23,775 bases of DNA from Desulfurococcales archaeon (GTDB lineage: Archaea; Thermoproteota; Thermoprotei_A; Sulfolobales; NBVN01). Where the stretch lies: the NCBI GenBank assembly GCA_026986255.1, contig JALSOX010000029.1, forward strand, positions 1 through 23,775. The letters are read 5' to 3'. This document shows, piece after piece, positions 7,763-14,023 of this stretch. The notes under the pieces were generated by a model. That model did no database searches and was not told where the DNA came from. It was given only the letters and a program-made list of their open reading frames with translations. The stretch's first letter is position 1. Every line of letters starts with the position of its first letter. The translations under genes and the position numbers were made by a program.

Positions 7763-9187
7763 TTTTACTAATGCGTCCTTTACGCAGTACTTACCGACGG
7801 CTTCATCCACTGCCTTAAGCGCTTTAATGTAGATATCGCCCTGAATGTATCCCCCCCTCACTAGGGCTAGGAATAACTTGCTGTCAATGATCCTGCAAGG
7901 CTCCTCAGAGGCCCTAACTAAATCTACCTCCAGATCGACGTACTGTACTTGACCGGACGGAAGGAATTCAGGCGGCGTATTCACGTTCACGTACACACCC
8001 TTTAGATTACCGTTTCTGTCGAAGTATCTATGCTCCGTTATCCAAGATCCTTCCGTCATGTACGTTAGGATCTGGTCTCCGGGCTCCTTAGGTATGTTTA
8101 ACCCGTTGTACTCTCCCGAGGACTTGACGCCCCTCTTCACGATAGCCCTTATTCTTTCATCACCAATTACTTCAATGGGTTTTGCTTTCCCTAGCACTAT
8201 GTTTTTCTTGGTGATCCTCTTGTGGAGGAGGATTATGTCGCGTTTATCGCTTAACCTATGCGCTATCCACTTTCGCACTAGGGTAGCTAGCTTGGGGCCC
8301 TCCACCTCTGCGGCGATGATATCCAGTAAGTCCACGAGCCCATTACTTCGTATCTCGTCCGACCTGAGCAGATGGTGGTAGGGTGTGGTCGGCGCAACTT
8401 CATTTCGAACAGTGTCTAAGTAAGCCTTTGAGTTATAGGTGAGTTCCACTAACCTCATGAATTCCCCTATATACACGACTTCCAGGGGTTTCGCTTTCGC
8501 TAGCCTGTGTTCAACCTCCTTTAGTTTTGAAATTAGTTGTGGGATCTCATTAACAACTTCCTCTAAGTTTGCTTCGTCTGCATTGCTCCTCCACCGAATG
8601 CTGAATCCTTGCCTTACATACCTGGCCGACGCCTCTAGCAGGCTTGATATACGTTCCTTATTTCTAATGAAGTTACTGAAGGAGACGCCAGAGCCTTTCC
8701 CCACTATTGCGTACTTACCGACCACCCTAACCCTGCTTGAGACAACCATGCGTTCCCCAGGCCTTACGGGAACCTTAACAACAGTGACGGGTATCTCTCT
8801 TCCAGCTATACATTCCGGTTCATCCACGAGTGCCGCTGGACCTACCGGAGTCTCCGCAATACACTCACGTCCCTCCTGCCCCATTATGCGAGCCTTAAAC
8901 GCAGCGTATAACCCAATCTTTGGTCTATACACTATTATGTCAGGTACCGTATCCTCGATAATCGAGCTAACAGTATGCACCTCGCCAGGGAAACCCAGTA
9001 TCAGTATTTGCGAGGGGTTATTTTCGTCAGACTTTACGGTAACGTCTGCTGGCTTTCCCCTGTGTTCATCTATCCCTAGCCTTTCCGCTATTACTGGGCT
9101 TACATCCACTAACTCAATGCCGTTGTCGTGAAGTATTTTAGATATCGCTGTAGAATAAATTCCTCTAACCCTAACGCGTATAGGCAT
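7739..9187 (-). CDS. fau-1: FAU-1 family RNA-binding protein / probable ribonuclease (RNase E/G-like, DUF402)
   Basis: This 482-residue protein has an N-terminal S1-like RNA-binding region (MPIRVRVRGIYSTAISKILHDNG, extending to about residue 120). A central part of unknown fold follows, then a C-terminal DUF402-type domain (YFDRNGNLKGVYVNVNTPP...VQYVDLEVDLV). This layout and length match archaeal FAU-1, which binds AU-rich RNA and has been linked to 5S rRNA maturation. The start is ATG at 9187. The upstream UPF0147 gene on the same strand ends 50 bases away, so the two are probably co-transcribed. Its end overlaps tmk by 24 bases in a tail-to-tail arrangement. Confidence 0.86.
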   Translation of the reverse strand: MPIRVRVRGIYSTAISKILHDNGIELVDVSPVIAERLGIDEHRGKPADVTVKSDENNPSQILILGFPGEVHTVSSIIEDTVPDIIVYRPKIGLYAAFKARIMGQEGRECIAETPVGPAALVDEPECIAGREIPVTVVKVPVRPGERMVVSSRVRVVGKYAIVGKGSGVSFSNFIRNKERISSLLEASARYVRQGFSIRWRSNADEANLEEVVNEIPQLISKLKEVEHRLAKAKPLEVVYIGEFMRLVELTYNSKAYLDTVRNEVAPTTPYHHLLRSDEIRSNGLVDLLDIIAAEVEGPKLATLVRKWIAHRLSDKRDIILLHKRITKKNIVLGKAKPIEVIGDERIRAIVKRGVKSSGEYNGLNIPKEPGDQILTYMTEGSWITEHRYFDRNGNLKGVYVNVNTPPEFLPSGQVQYVDLEVDLVRASEEPCRIIDSKLFLALVRGGYIQGDIYIKALKAVDEAVGKYCVKDALVKLAEQTKL

Positions 9188-9237
9188 GATTTAGAGTACC
9201 CCACATTCTAGGCTGAGCCACAGGATATCGGCATGTG

Positions 9238-9522
9238 TTAGTCCTTTACCGTTGATAGCACGGCAACGATGTTCCACACAGCAGTCCTCGTATGCATCGG
9301 CATGTTGGGATCTTGCGATACCTCATCCAGTATGCTTATGGCGTTAGCCGCCCTCACACCTGGTGAGAGGGAGAGATCCCTTAACATTTTCATTGCCTCT
9401 ATCGCGGCTCGTCTGATGTTCCTCGGAACGCTAGAATCTCCAATGATTTTCTCAAGTAATATCATGGCCTGCCTAATCTTAGCCTCATTAAGGCTCTTCT
9501 TATCTATACCAGGACTCGCCAC
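9238..9522 (-). CDS. UPF0147 family protein
   Basis: This small all-helical protein of 94 residues matches UPF0147, a conserved archaeal family of unknown function: [50 protein letters not shown] and [13 protein letters not shown]. The repeats of two-helix units resemble HEAT-like packing. The frame is open to an ATG at 9552. However, a perfect GGAGGTG lies six bases before the GTG at 9522, which also gives the family length, so that start is used. It is divergent from the autoantigen-like gene at 9598 and lies upstream of fau-1 on the same strand. Confidence 0.85.
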   Translation of the reverse strand: MASPGIDKKSLNEAKIRQAMILLEKIIGDSSVPRNIRRAAIEAMKMLRDLSLSPGVRAANAISILDEVSQDPNMPMHTRTAVWNIVAVLSTVKD

Positions 9523-9555
9523 GTCGACCACCTCCTTAAATAGGGTATGCATAGG

Positions 9556-9570
9556 AATAATAAATTAAAC
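9556..9570. promoter_or_regulatory. Shared AT-rich promoter element between UPF0147 and the p27-like gene
   Basis: The block AATAATAAATTAAAC sits about 35 bases upstream of the ATG at 9598 on the plus strand. It is also about 41 bases upstream of the GTG at 9522 on the minus strand. Both spacings suit an archaeal TATA box with a short leader containing the Shine-Dalgarno site seen at each gene. Confidence 0.45.
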
Positions 9571-9597
9571 TAAAGACAATTCTGCGGGGACGGGAGA

Positions 9598-9966
9598 ATG
9601 GTTAGCGACAGGAATGAGGTCGTCCGCAAAATGGCGGAACTCATGAGGTCCGGAGCAACGATGCTGGATAAATCCTGCCCACTCTGTGGTGCCCCCCTCT
9701 TCAAGCTTCGGAGCGGCGAAACTGTCTGCCCAATCCATGGTCCAGTAAGAATCGTTAAGTCGGAGAGCGAGGCAGTTAAGATACTAACTGATGCAGTGCT
9801 CGACGAACTCGAGGACTTCGCCGCAAGAAGGATACATGAGATCCTCGCATCCCTTAAATCAGGAGATTCTCCAAGCGAGGAGCAATCATTGAGATACTTA
9901 ATGCTATGGTTACGGGTACTCAAATACGCTCGTGCAACAAAGAAGTCGTTACAGAAGGAGCAATGA
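9598..9966 (+). CDS. Autoantigen p27 (Sjogren syndrome/scleroderma) family zinc protein
   Basis: This 122-residue protein has one zinc-binding knuckle, CPLCGAPLFKLRSGETVCPIHG, with Cys27, Cys30, Cys44 and His47 as probable ligands. It follows an N-terminal helix (VVRKMAELMRSGATMLDKS), and a helical C-terminal half follows. The helix plus LD..CP.CG.PLF...G...CP.HG pattern is the archaeal version of the autoantigen p27 family. Its molecular function is unknown. The ATG follows GGGGA/GGGAG elements. It is divergent from UPF0147 and ends 20 bases before the tRNA gene on the opposite strand. Confidence 0.83.
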   Translation: MVSDRNEVVRKMAELMRSGATMLDKSCPLCGAPLFKLRSGETVCPIHGPVRIVKSESEAVKILTDAVLDELEDFAARRIHEILASLKSGDSPSEEQSLRYLMLWLRVLKYARATKKSLQKEQ

Positions 9967-9985
9967 TTGCAGGTTCCCTAAGTGA

Positions 9986-10093
9986 TGGTGCGGGGGGTGG
10001 GATTCGAACCCACGCAGGCCTCCGCCATCGGGGTTCCCACCCCGATAAGGGGTCCTGAGCCCGACCCCTTTGACCTGGCTCGGGCACCCCCGC
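9986..10093 (-). tRNA. tRNA-Leu (anticodon CAG) with a 20-nt intron
   Basis: Read on the minus strand this is a complete type II tRNA. The acceptor is GCGGGGG paired with CCCCCGC (10093-10087 with 9996-9990), the discriminator is A and CCA is encoded (9988-9986). The D arm has GG in its loop, and the T arm is GTGGG-TTCGAAT-CCCAC. A long variable arm carries the GGC/GCC stem expected for Leu. The anticodon stem TCGGG/CCCGA closes only if a 20-base intron (10053-10034) is removed after the base 3' of the anticodon. The anticodon is CAG at 10057-10055, so it reads CUG. The exon-intron junctions form a clear bulge-helix-bulge, described separately. Confidence 0.95.
10034..10053 (-). other. tRNA-Leu intron with bulge-helix-bulge splice motif
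   Basis: The intron lies at the canonical position 37/38. Helix CTCA pairs with TGGG (one U-G pair), flanked by 3-base bulges GG|A and AA|C, with an inner stem CCCC/GGGG around the loop TTATC and the outer stem TCGGG/CCCGA. This is a textbook symmetric substrate for the archaeal splicing endonuclease. After excision the anticodon loop reads CUCAGGC. Confidence 0.9.
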
Positions 10094-10117
10094 CCAAGAA
10101 TTACTGATAAATACACG

Positions 10118-10130
10118 AGCTTAATAAGCT
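10118..10130 (-). promoter_or_regulatory. Probable TATA box of the tRNA-Leu gene
   Basis: The AT-rich inverted repeat AGCTTA-A-TAAGCT is centred about 31 bases upstream of the tRNA 5' end, the usual distance for an archaeal tRNA promoter. A second AT-rich block at 10105-10115 is closer than expected. Confidence 0.4.
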
Positions 10131-10139
10131 TGAAGAGGA

Positions 10140-10418
10140 TTAACTGCCTTCCTCACTACTCATAATTTCTAGGAAGACCTCATAGAACTCCTCTTTCTCT
10201 TGCTCCAACTCTTCTTCACTTCTCTTGGCGGTGCTCTCCTCACTTACCACGGACGTCGTTTTCACTTTAGAACCTGTTGCTTTAACCTCAAGTCTATACT
10301 CCCTAGTCTCTGACGACTTAACAACCTCCTCATACCCGCACTCTGGGCACCTAAGTACGAGTTTCTTACCACGCCTCTCCGGCAGGAGCATCGAGCCACA
10401 CTTTGGGCAGAACTTCAT
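10140..10418 (-). CDS. RpoM/TFS-like N-terminal zinc-ribbon protein lacking the C-terminal ribbon
   Basis: This 92-residue protein starts with the RNA polymerase RpoM/TFS-type ribbon MKFCPKCGSMLLPERRGKKL...CPECGYEE, with zinc ligands Cys4, Cys7, Cys24 and Cys27. A short beta strand region follows (TREYRLEVKA), then a Ser/Glu-rich acidic tail. TFS proper is about 110 residues and ends in a second ribbon carrying the Asp-Glu catalytic pair for transcript cleavage. That part is absent, and the stop at 10140 is followed by the tRNA promoter, so no frameshifted remainder is present. It may therefore bind polymerase without cleavage activity. The frame is open to 10475, but the ATG at 10418 gives the family N-terminus. 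Confidence 0.75.
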   Translation of the reverse strand: MKFCPKCGSMLLPERRGKKLVLRCPECGYEEVVKSSETREYRLEVKATGSKVKTTSVVSEESTAKRSEEELEQEKEEFYEVFLEIMSSEEGS

Positions 10419-10487
10419 GGCACTGACAACCCAACCTAAAGCACCGTCTGAGGGGATAAAAAAGATTACCTGCATAACTAACCATTA

Positions 10488-10667
10488 ATGGCGGTTGCCC
10501 GTGCCGTTAGCCTTGACCCCCAACCACGACTTAATGACGGCGAAGGCAAGGTGGAGCCAATGAAGACCATACCACTAATTAAAAGACACAAAAACAATCA
10601 GAGGAGTCGGTACTGGCAAGGGGGATCCGTGGAGTATGCAGTATTGAAGGTAAGGTCTCCGAGATAA
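10488..10667 (+). CDS. Short ORF of 59 codons, unrecognised; possible remnant of an IS605-type TnpB C-terminus
   Basis: This ATG-to-TAA frame reads MAVARAVSLDPQPRLNDGEG, then KVEPMKTIPLIKRHKNNQRS and a tail ending in LKVRSPR. There is no clear Shine-Dalgarno site, and a stop codon lies three codons upstream in frame. I do not recognise the protein. The Pro/Gly/Asp-rich stretch with EPMK.IP is reminiscent of the unconserved tails of archaeal IS605/IS1341 OrfB (TnpB) proteins, and a strong hairpin follows shortly after. Both would fit the right end of a decayed element. This is a weak inference; a chance ORF or a genuine small gene is equally possible. Confidence 0.3.
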   Translation: MAVARAVSLDPQPRLNDGEGKVEPMKTIPLIKRHKNNQRSRYWQGGSVEYAVLKVRSPR

Positions 10668-10819
10668 TGACCGTATTTCAAGTATACACTAAGTGACATC
10701 CTCATTAGGAAACTTCATGAAATAGCGTCAGGATGTTATCACTTACGTAATGAAAACCTAAAAAATAAACTAACTAAAAGTTTCACTACAAGGTTTTGAG
10801 GCAGTCAGTGTCTGGTGCC
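10668..10819. other. AT-richer intergenic stretch without a gene
   Basis: Apart from the hairpin at 10690-10745 I see no gene. A stop-free frame of about 41 codons (10674-10799) has no usable start codon. No C/D-box or tRNA pattern is evident on either strand. The stretch separates the short ORF from the stop of the 100-residue orphan at 10820. Confidence 0.5.
10690..10745. repeat. Long imperfect inverted repeat (possible structured RNA or element end)
   Basis: TAAGTGACATCCT (10690-10702) pairs with AGGATGT (10730-10736) and CACTTA (10740-10745), giving 13 base pairs interrupted only by a 3-base TAT bulge on one side. The 27-base loop contains the palindrome TTCATGAA. It lies in a region with no convincing gene between the TFS-like gene and the 100-residue orphan. 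It could be a transposon-end hairpin, a small RNA, or a transcription signal. Confidence 0.45.
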
Positions 10820-11122
10820 CTAATCATCCCTACTGGTTTCGTGGTCGAGGTCATATGTAATACCTTTCATCATTTCTTCTGTGTATTCCCTCCTCGCTAG
10901 GACTCCTCCCCACTCCCTATACCTTGTAATTACTATAAACGTCCTACTTATTCTCTCATGCTCCATGCATTCCGTCTCGACTACATTGCCATTATCTAGC
11001 ACTGCAACTATCTTGAATAGATCGCTCTCTCCACAGCTCTCGAGCTTAGCTGAGGTTATGAACCCGTTTAATGCCAGCCCCTCAAGATGGAGTATTTCCA
11101 CGCGTTCGCGCAGTGAACTCAC
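10820..11122 (-). CDS. Conserved-looking hypothetical protein, 100 residues
   Basis: I do not recognise this protein. It begins MSSLRERVEILHLEG and has alternating strand-like segments (FKIVAVLDNGNVVETE, RTFIVITRYREW), suggesting a small beta-rich or alpha/beta domain. The tail is acidic (YDLDHETSRDD). There is no signal peptide, membrane segment or metal motif. The GTG start at 11122 lies about 24 bases after a TATA sequence and has no Shine-Dalgarno site, so it is probably leaderless. The same TATA box serves the divergent DHPS-related gene. The well-placed promoter and normal codon use argue that it is a real gene. Confidence 0.6.
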   Translation of the reverse strand: MSSLRERVEILHLEGLALNGFITSAKLESCGESDLFKIVAVLDNGNVVETECMEHERISRTFIVITRYREWGGVLARREYTEEMMKGITYDLDHETSRDD

Positions 11123-11145
11123 CGTAGAGGTGTTTTGCGCGAAAA

Positions 11146-11155
11146 CTTATATTTC
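11146..11155. promoter_or_regulatory. Bidirectional TATA box for two leaderless genes
   Basis: CTTATATTTC on the plus strand reads GAAATATAAG on the minus strand. Its centre (about 11149.5) is 29-30 bases from the GTG at 11179 and 27-28 bases from the GTG at 11122. It is the only AT-rich block in the 56-base gap, and neither start has a Shine-Dalgarno site, as expected for leaderless transcripts. Confidence 0.65.
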
Positions 11156-11178
11156 GTGTTGCCTGCATCACTCTATGA

Positions 11179-12762
11179 GTGATCGCTACGAGGATCGTCC
11201 TAGTAACGACGACATCAGCAAGGGAATTAGTGGAGAGCGTGGCTAAGGAACTATTAAGTAGTTATGACGATATAGAGTTAGAAATTATCGTGTCTTCGGC
11301 GTCAGTCGCGTCTCTCGCATCAACCGAGAGCATCTTGGGGGACTTGCTAAAGCATAAGGAACGGATAACGAACGCTGACCTAGTGATACTGCCGGGCTTG
11401 ATAAGGGGTTCTGCGAAGAAATTGGAGAATGTTCTGGGGGTACCCGTTGTTAAGGGTCCTAGATATGTGGGCGATTTACCGGAAATGATAGCCCTGCTGA
11501 AGAAGGGAATGCGTTTTAGTACGGACATACCGGCGGATGATGTAATAACGATGGGTGGCAAGAAGCGCCTAAGCCACTTACTTAGAAAACTGGAGAAAGT
11601 GAAACCTTGTTTCAAGGTTAAGAACGTATCATTCACTCTGAGACCTCCACCCCTAAACTTATTCTATGAGTTATGCCCCACGGCGTTCTCTAACTGCAGG
11701 TTACGTAGGTTCAAGAATTTCAGAACCTTAGTTGCGGGTCTGGCGAAGCTTGGGTATAGCGGCGTAATTGTTGGGTGTGATGTTGAAGAGAATTGTTATG
11801 ATGACCTGCGAACGAAGTTACTGGAAATAAGGAGGCACGGGCTCCTGGCGGGGATAGACGTATTTGATCTTAGTGAAGTACCTAAGGAAGTGTTTGAACT
11901 AACAGACATCATATTGAACGTTACTGCTGAAGATATAGATATTATCACGCGTCACGCCCAAGAAGATACCGCGCTCGTGCTTGTCCCTGAGGAGACGAAT
12001 TCAGTGACTGAGGCGATGAACTCCATAAAAAGTGCAGTTAAACTTGCTGAGGATGCGGGGTTCAAGAAGTTAATAATAGATCCCATACTAAAGCCACCAA
12101 TGCTTGGCTTAGCTCCAAGCTTAGCGTTTTTGAGGGAAGTAATATCATTGATAAGATACCCATCCCTAGTAGGGCTATGTAATGTCTATGAATTAATGGA
12201 CGCGGACAGCCCAGGCATAATAGCGCTTTTAACAGCGTTAATGTTTGAAGCGGGGGTCAGTAACTTGTTGATCACCGAGGCAAGCCGCAAGGCTTGCGGA
12301 GCGGCGGAAGAGGCCGTACACGCTAGAATGATGATCTATGAGGCATTTACTAGGAAGTCACCGCCTAAAGATACGGCATACAACCTCCTAATTCTTAAAG
12401 ATAAACGGAAGAGAGAGATACGGCACGATAATGAGGGAGCCATAATTAGAAAGAGAATAGTGGAGGAGGTAGTCCCTCCAAAGATAGAAAGGACTTACAT
12501 TAGGATACATGTCAACCGAGAAGCACAAAGAATAGTTGTTGATGTATATCATAACGGGAAAGTAACGAGGTATGAAGGAAAAGATCCTCTTAGCCTAGGA
12601 CGGGTTGTGGTACGTGAATCAGGTCTAGGTGCTGAACATGCAATGTACCTAGGCTTTGAGCTAAGTAAGGCATACTTGGCTATCAAAACAGCTAAGGATT
12701 ATGTGCAGGATGACGAGTTATTTATGTGGCTTGGCTACCTGAATAATGAGTTGAGTAATTAA
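11179..12762 (+). CDS. Dihydropteroate synthase-related protein (archaeal DHPS-like TIM-barrel family)
   Basis: This 527-residue protein has an N-terminal domain beginning IVLVTTTSARELVESVAKEL, with ADLVILPGLIRGSAKKLE (a flavodoxin-like or Rossmann-like lobe, to about residue 150). A pterin-binding-like TIM barrel follows, with IIDPILKPPMLG, VGLCNVYELMDADSPG and GVSNLLITEASRKACGAAEEAVHA. A C-terminal domain of about 120 residues ends the protein. This order fits the archaeal DHPS-related family. It differs from bacterial FolP in length and is presumed to act in pterin chemistry, but the reaction is unproven. The start is a leaderless GTG at 11179. Confidence 0.82.
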   Translation: MIATRIVLVTTTSARELVESVAKELLSSYDDIELEIIVSSASVASLASTESILGDLLKHKERITNADLVILPGLIRGSAKKLENVLGVPVVKGPRYVGDLPEMIALLKKGMRFSTDIPADDVITMGGKKRLSHLLRKLEKVKPCFKVKNVSFTLRPPPLNLFYELCPTAFSNCRLRRFKNFRTLVAGLAKLGYSGVIVGCDVEENCYDDLRTKLLEIRRHGLLAGIDVFDLSEVPKEVFELTDIILNVTAEDIDIITRHAQEDTALVLVPEETNSVTEAMNSIKSAVKLAEDAGFKKLIIDPILKPPMLGLAPSLAFLREVISLIRYPSLVGLCNVYELMDADSPGIIALLTALMFEAGVSNLLITEASRKACGAAEEAVHARMMIYEAFTRKSPPKDTAYNLLILKDKRKREIRHDNEGAIIRKRIVEEVVPPKIERTYIRIHVNREAQRIVVDVYHNGKVTRYEGKDPLSLGRVVVRESGLGAEHAMYLGFELSKAYLAIKTAKDYVQDDELFMWLGYLNNELSN

Positions 12763-12933
12763 GGGAAAACTTCGATAACTGCAAAATACGGAGAAAGCGT
12801 TAAGAGATTCATCTGTAGGCTTTATGTACTTCAGTCATACTCCTCGTTCATACATGGATAGATTAACTACTACTCAACGCTGTACTGTATTTTTAAACCC
12901 CATTTTCACAATCATGTAATGTAGTCTTAATAA
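12763..12933. other. Intergenic stretch with a promoter near its right end
   Basis: No gene is visible on either strand. The only clear signal is the TATA box at 12890-12897. Confidence 0.5.
12890..12897 (+). promoter_or_regulatory. TATA box of the AbrB-like gene
   Basis: TTTTTAAA is a near-consensus archaeal TATA box. It predicts transcription starting near 12920, which leaves a leader of about 47 bases to the ATG at 12967 or about 14 to the ATG at 12934. Confidence 0.55.
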
Positions 12934-12966
12934 ATGGCATGCGCAAACACTTACTCGGTGGATGTT

Positions 12967-13182
12967 ATGTCTATCATGAGAAGAACAGCAACAGCAAGGA
13001 AAGTAATAGGTAAGAAAGTTGTGAAGGGGAAAGTGTATACATACGAGTACTTCACGTTACCGTTAAATCTGTACCTACCTAAAAACATGGTAGAGAAATG
13101 GGGCACTGAGTTTATCGTTGAACGTGATGAGGAGCGTGGTGTCATAACCATTAAGGCGAAGAAGGCGGTTGAGGGAGCTTAA
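12967..13182 (+). CDS. SpoVT/AbrB-like small DNA-binding protein (probable)
   Basis: This basic protein of about 71 residues has a two-halved strand pattern: RKVIGKKVVKGKVYTYEYFTLPLNLYLPKNMVEKWG, then EFIVERDEERGVITIKAKK. The turn LPLNLYLPKNMVEKWG resembles the I.IPK....LG region of AbrB/SpoVT swapped-hairpin domains, which bind DNA as dimers. It is probably a transcription factor or an antitoxin-like regulator, but no toxin gene is adjacent. An upstream ATG at 12934 would add 11 residues. The ATG at 12967 is preferred because GGTGGA lies just before it and the extra residues look non-conserved. It has its own TATA box. Confidence 0.65.
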   Translation: MSIMRRTATARKVIGKKVVKGKVYTYEYFTLPLNLYLPKNMVEKWGTEFIVERDEERGVITIKAKKAVEGA

Positions 13183-13216
13183 GGCATCTCACGGACTTCA
13201 AGGCGCTAAAATCACA

Positions 13217-13224
13217 CTTTTTAA
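13217..13224 (+). promoter_or_regulatory. TATA box of ogt
   Basis: CTTTTTAAAC at 13217-13226 is an archaeal TATA consensus about 34-37 bases before the ATG at 13258, so the transcript has a very short leader. Confidence 0.6.
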
Positions 13225-13257
13225 ACCTTATTGAGGAAAGGTAGAGCGGCTTAGCCA

Positions 13258-13680
13258 ATGACGGCTAGGCAAGTGAAACGATGGGGTATTCCTTGCATAG
13301 TATTTGATGGTACGTCTTTGCGCATATGCGATTTTAATAAAGATGTCATAGAGGAACTGATACTGGCTTTAATACAACTTGTACCTATAGGCAATGTAAC
13401 AACATACTCCAGTATTGCTCGCTTACTCAATATTCATCCCAGAACTGTTGCGTTAGTGTTGAAGAGAAACAAGAATCCAGTAGTTTATCCCTGCCACAGA
13501 GTTGTAAGATCTGATGGATATGTAGGTGGCTACACTCTGTTAGGTAAGCGTGTAGCCGGTGTTAAGGAGAAACTCCTCACTCTTGAAGGGATATCGATAA
13601 TTAACAGACATATACCCCCTCACAAAATTGTAGATCTTACTAAATCATTGTTAATTCCAGAAACGGGAAGGAAGGACTGA
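13258..13680 (+). CDS. ogt: Methylated-DNA--protein-cysteine methyltransferase
   Basis: This 140-residue protein repairs O6-alkylguanine by transferring the alkyl group to its own cysteine. The active site is YPCHRVV with Cys79. It is preceded by the DNA-binding HTH (VTTYSSIARLLNIHPRTVALVLKRN, with the Arg finger) and followed by GYVGGY, the substrate-pocket loop. Because the cysteine is present it is a true methyltransferase and not an alkyltransferase-like protein. It is slightly short; the N-terminal domain is reduced to about 30 residues. A strong TATA box precedes it. It converges with the minus-strand gene at 13689, leaving only 8 bases. Confidence 0.92.
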   Translation: MTARQVKRWGIPCIVFDGTSLRICDFNKDVIEELILALIQLVPIGNVTTYSSIARLLNIHPRTVALVLKRNKNPVVYPCHRVVRSDGYVGGYTLLGKRVAGVKEKLLTLEGISIINRHIPPHKIVDLTKSLLIPETGRKD

Positions 13681-13688
13681 TGATGGTT

Positions 13689-14021
13689 TCAACGCGGTTC
13701 CTCTTTGTCTACGTTATAGTCCTTTAGTATGTTCCATAGGCTCATCCTTAATGCGTTATAATCCTTCTCTGTGTTCCCAAAGAATGAATCTTGTCGCAGG
13801 ATCTCCCTCCCTTCAAGGAACAGCGATACTGATGGCTTACATCCTTTGATATGTAGTACTGCAAAGCTCACGTACTTCCTGAAAGCGTTCTCTAACCTGT
13901 TGAGTATCTGTAATATTTGCTTGCCTGAGTCCGTGTCTAGATCCACTAAAGCGAGAAATACTGTCTTTCTAGAGTACACCTCCTTCTTAGCATCATTAAC
14001 GCTTCTGAGCATTAACGGCAA
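13689..14021 (-). CDS. Hypothetical protein with thioredoxin-like fold and no CxxC
   Basis: This 110-residue protein is not recognised by name. Its order of elements resembles thioredoxin: strand VFLALVD, a long helix (KQILQILNRLENAFRKY), strand VSFAVLHIKG, then KPSVSLFLEGREILRQ. The last part matches the thioredoxin cis-Pro turn and beta hairpin (.PT..LF..G.E..R). The position of the usual CxxC is DLDTDSGKQ, so it cannot do dithiol exchange; its only Cys is residue 61. The TTG start at 14021 follows GAGGGG with five bases between, and is 2 bases after the stop of the zinc-ribbon gene upstream. The two are surely co-expressed. The fold call is by eye. Confidence 0.6.
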   Translation of the reverse strand: MPLMLRSVNDAKKEVYSRKTVFLALVDLDTDSGKQILQILNRLENAFRKYVSFAVLHIKGCKPSVSLFLEGREILRQDSFFGNTEKDYNALRMSLWNILKDYNVDKEEPR

Positions 14022-14023
14022 CT

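Noticed and set aside
8439..9131. Plus-strand open frame of 230 codons
   Set aside because: It lies wholly antisense to fau-1, is Ser/Thr/Pro-rich like a shadow translation, and has no promoter or Shine-Dalgarno site.
9570..9923. Minus-strand open frame of 117 codons
   Set aside because: It is antisense to the p27-like zinc gene, which has clear zinc ligands and a Shine-Dalgarno site; the minus frame is low-complexity Ser/Leu.
10026..10045. Perfect 7-bp hairpin ATCGGGG/CCCCGAT that could be a terminator
   Set aside because: It spans the tRNA-Leu intron and 3' exon, has no T-run after it, and the bulge-helix-bulge explains the sequence better.
10674..10799. Stop-free plus frame of about 41 codons after the short ORF
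   Set aside because: It has no ATG, GTG or TTG start and no recognisable motif; it also spans the hairpin.
12763..12889. Search for C/D-box or H/ACA small RNA
   Set aside because: Single CTGA- and TGATGA-like matches occur by chance, but no properly spaced set of boxes on either strand.
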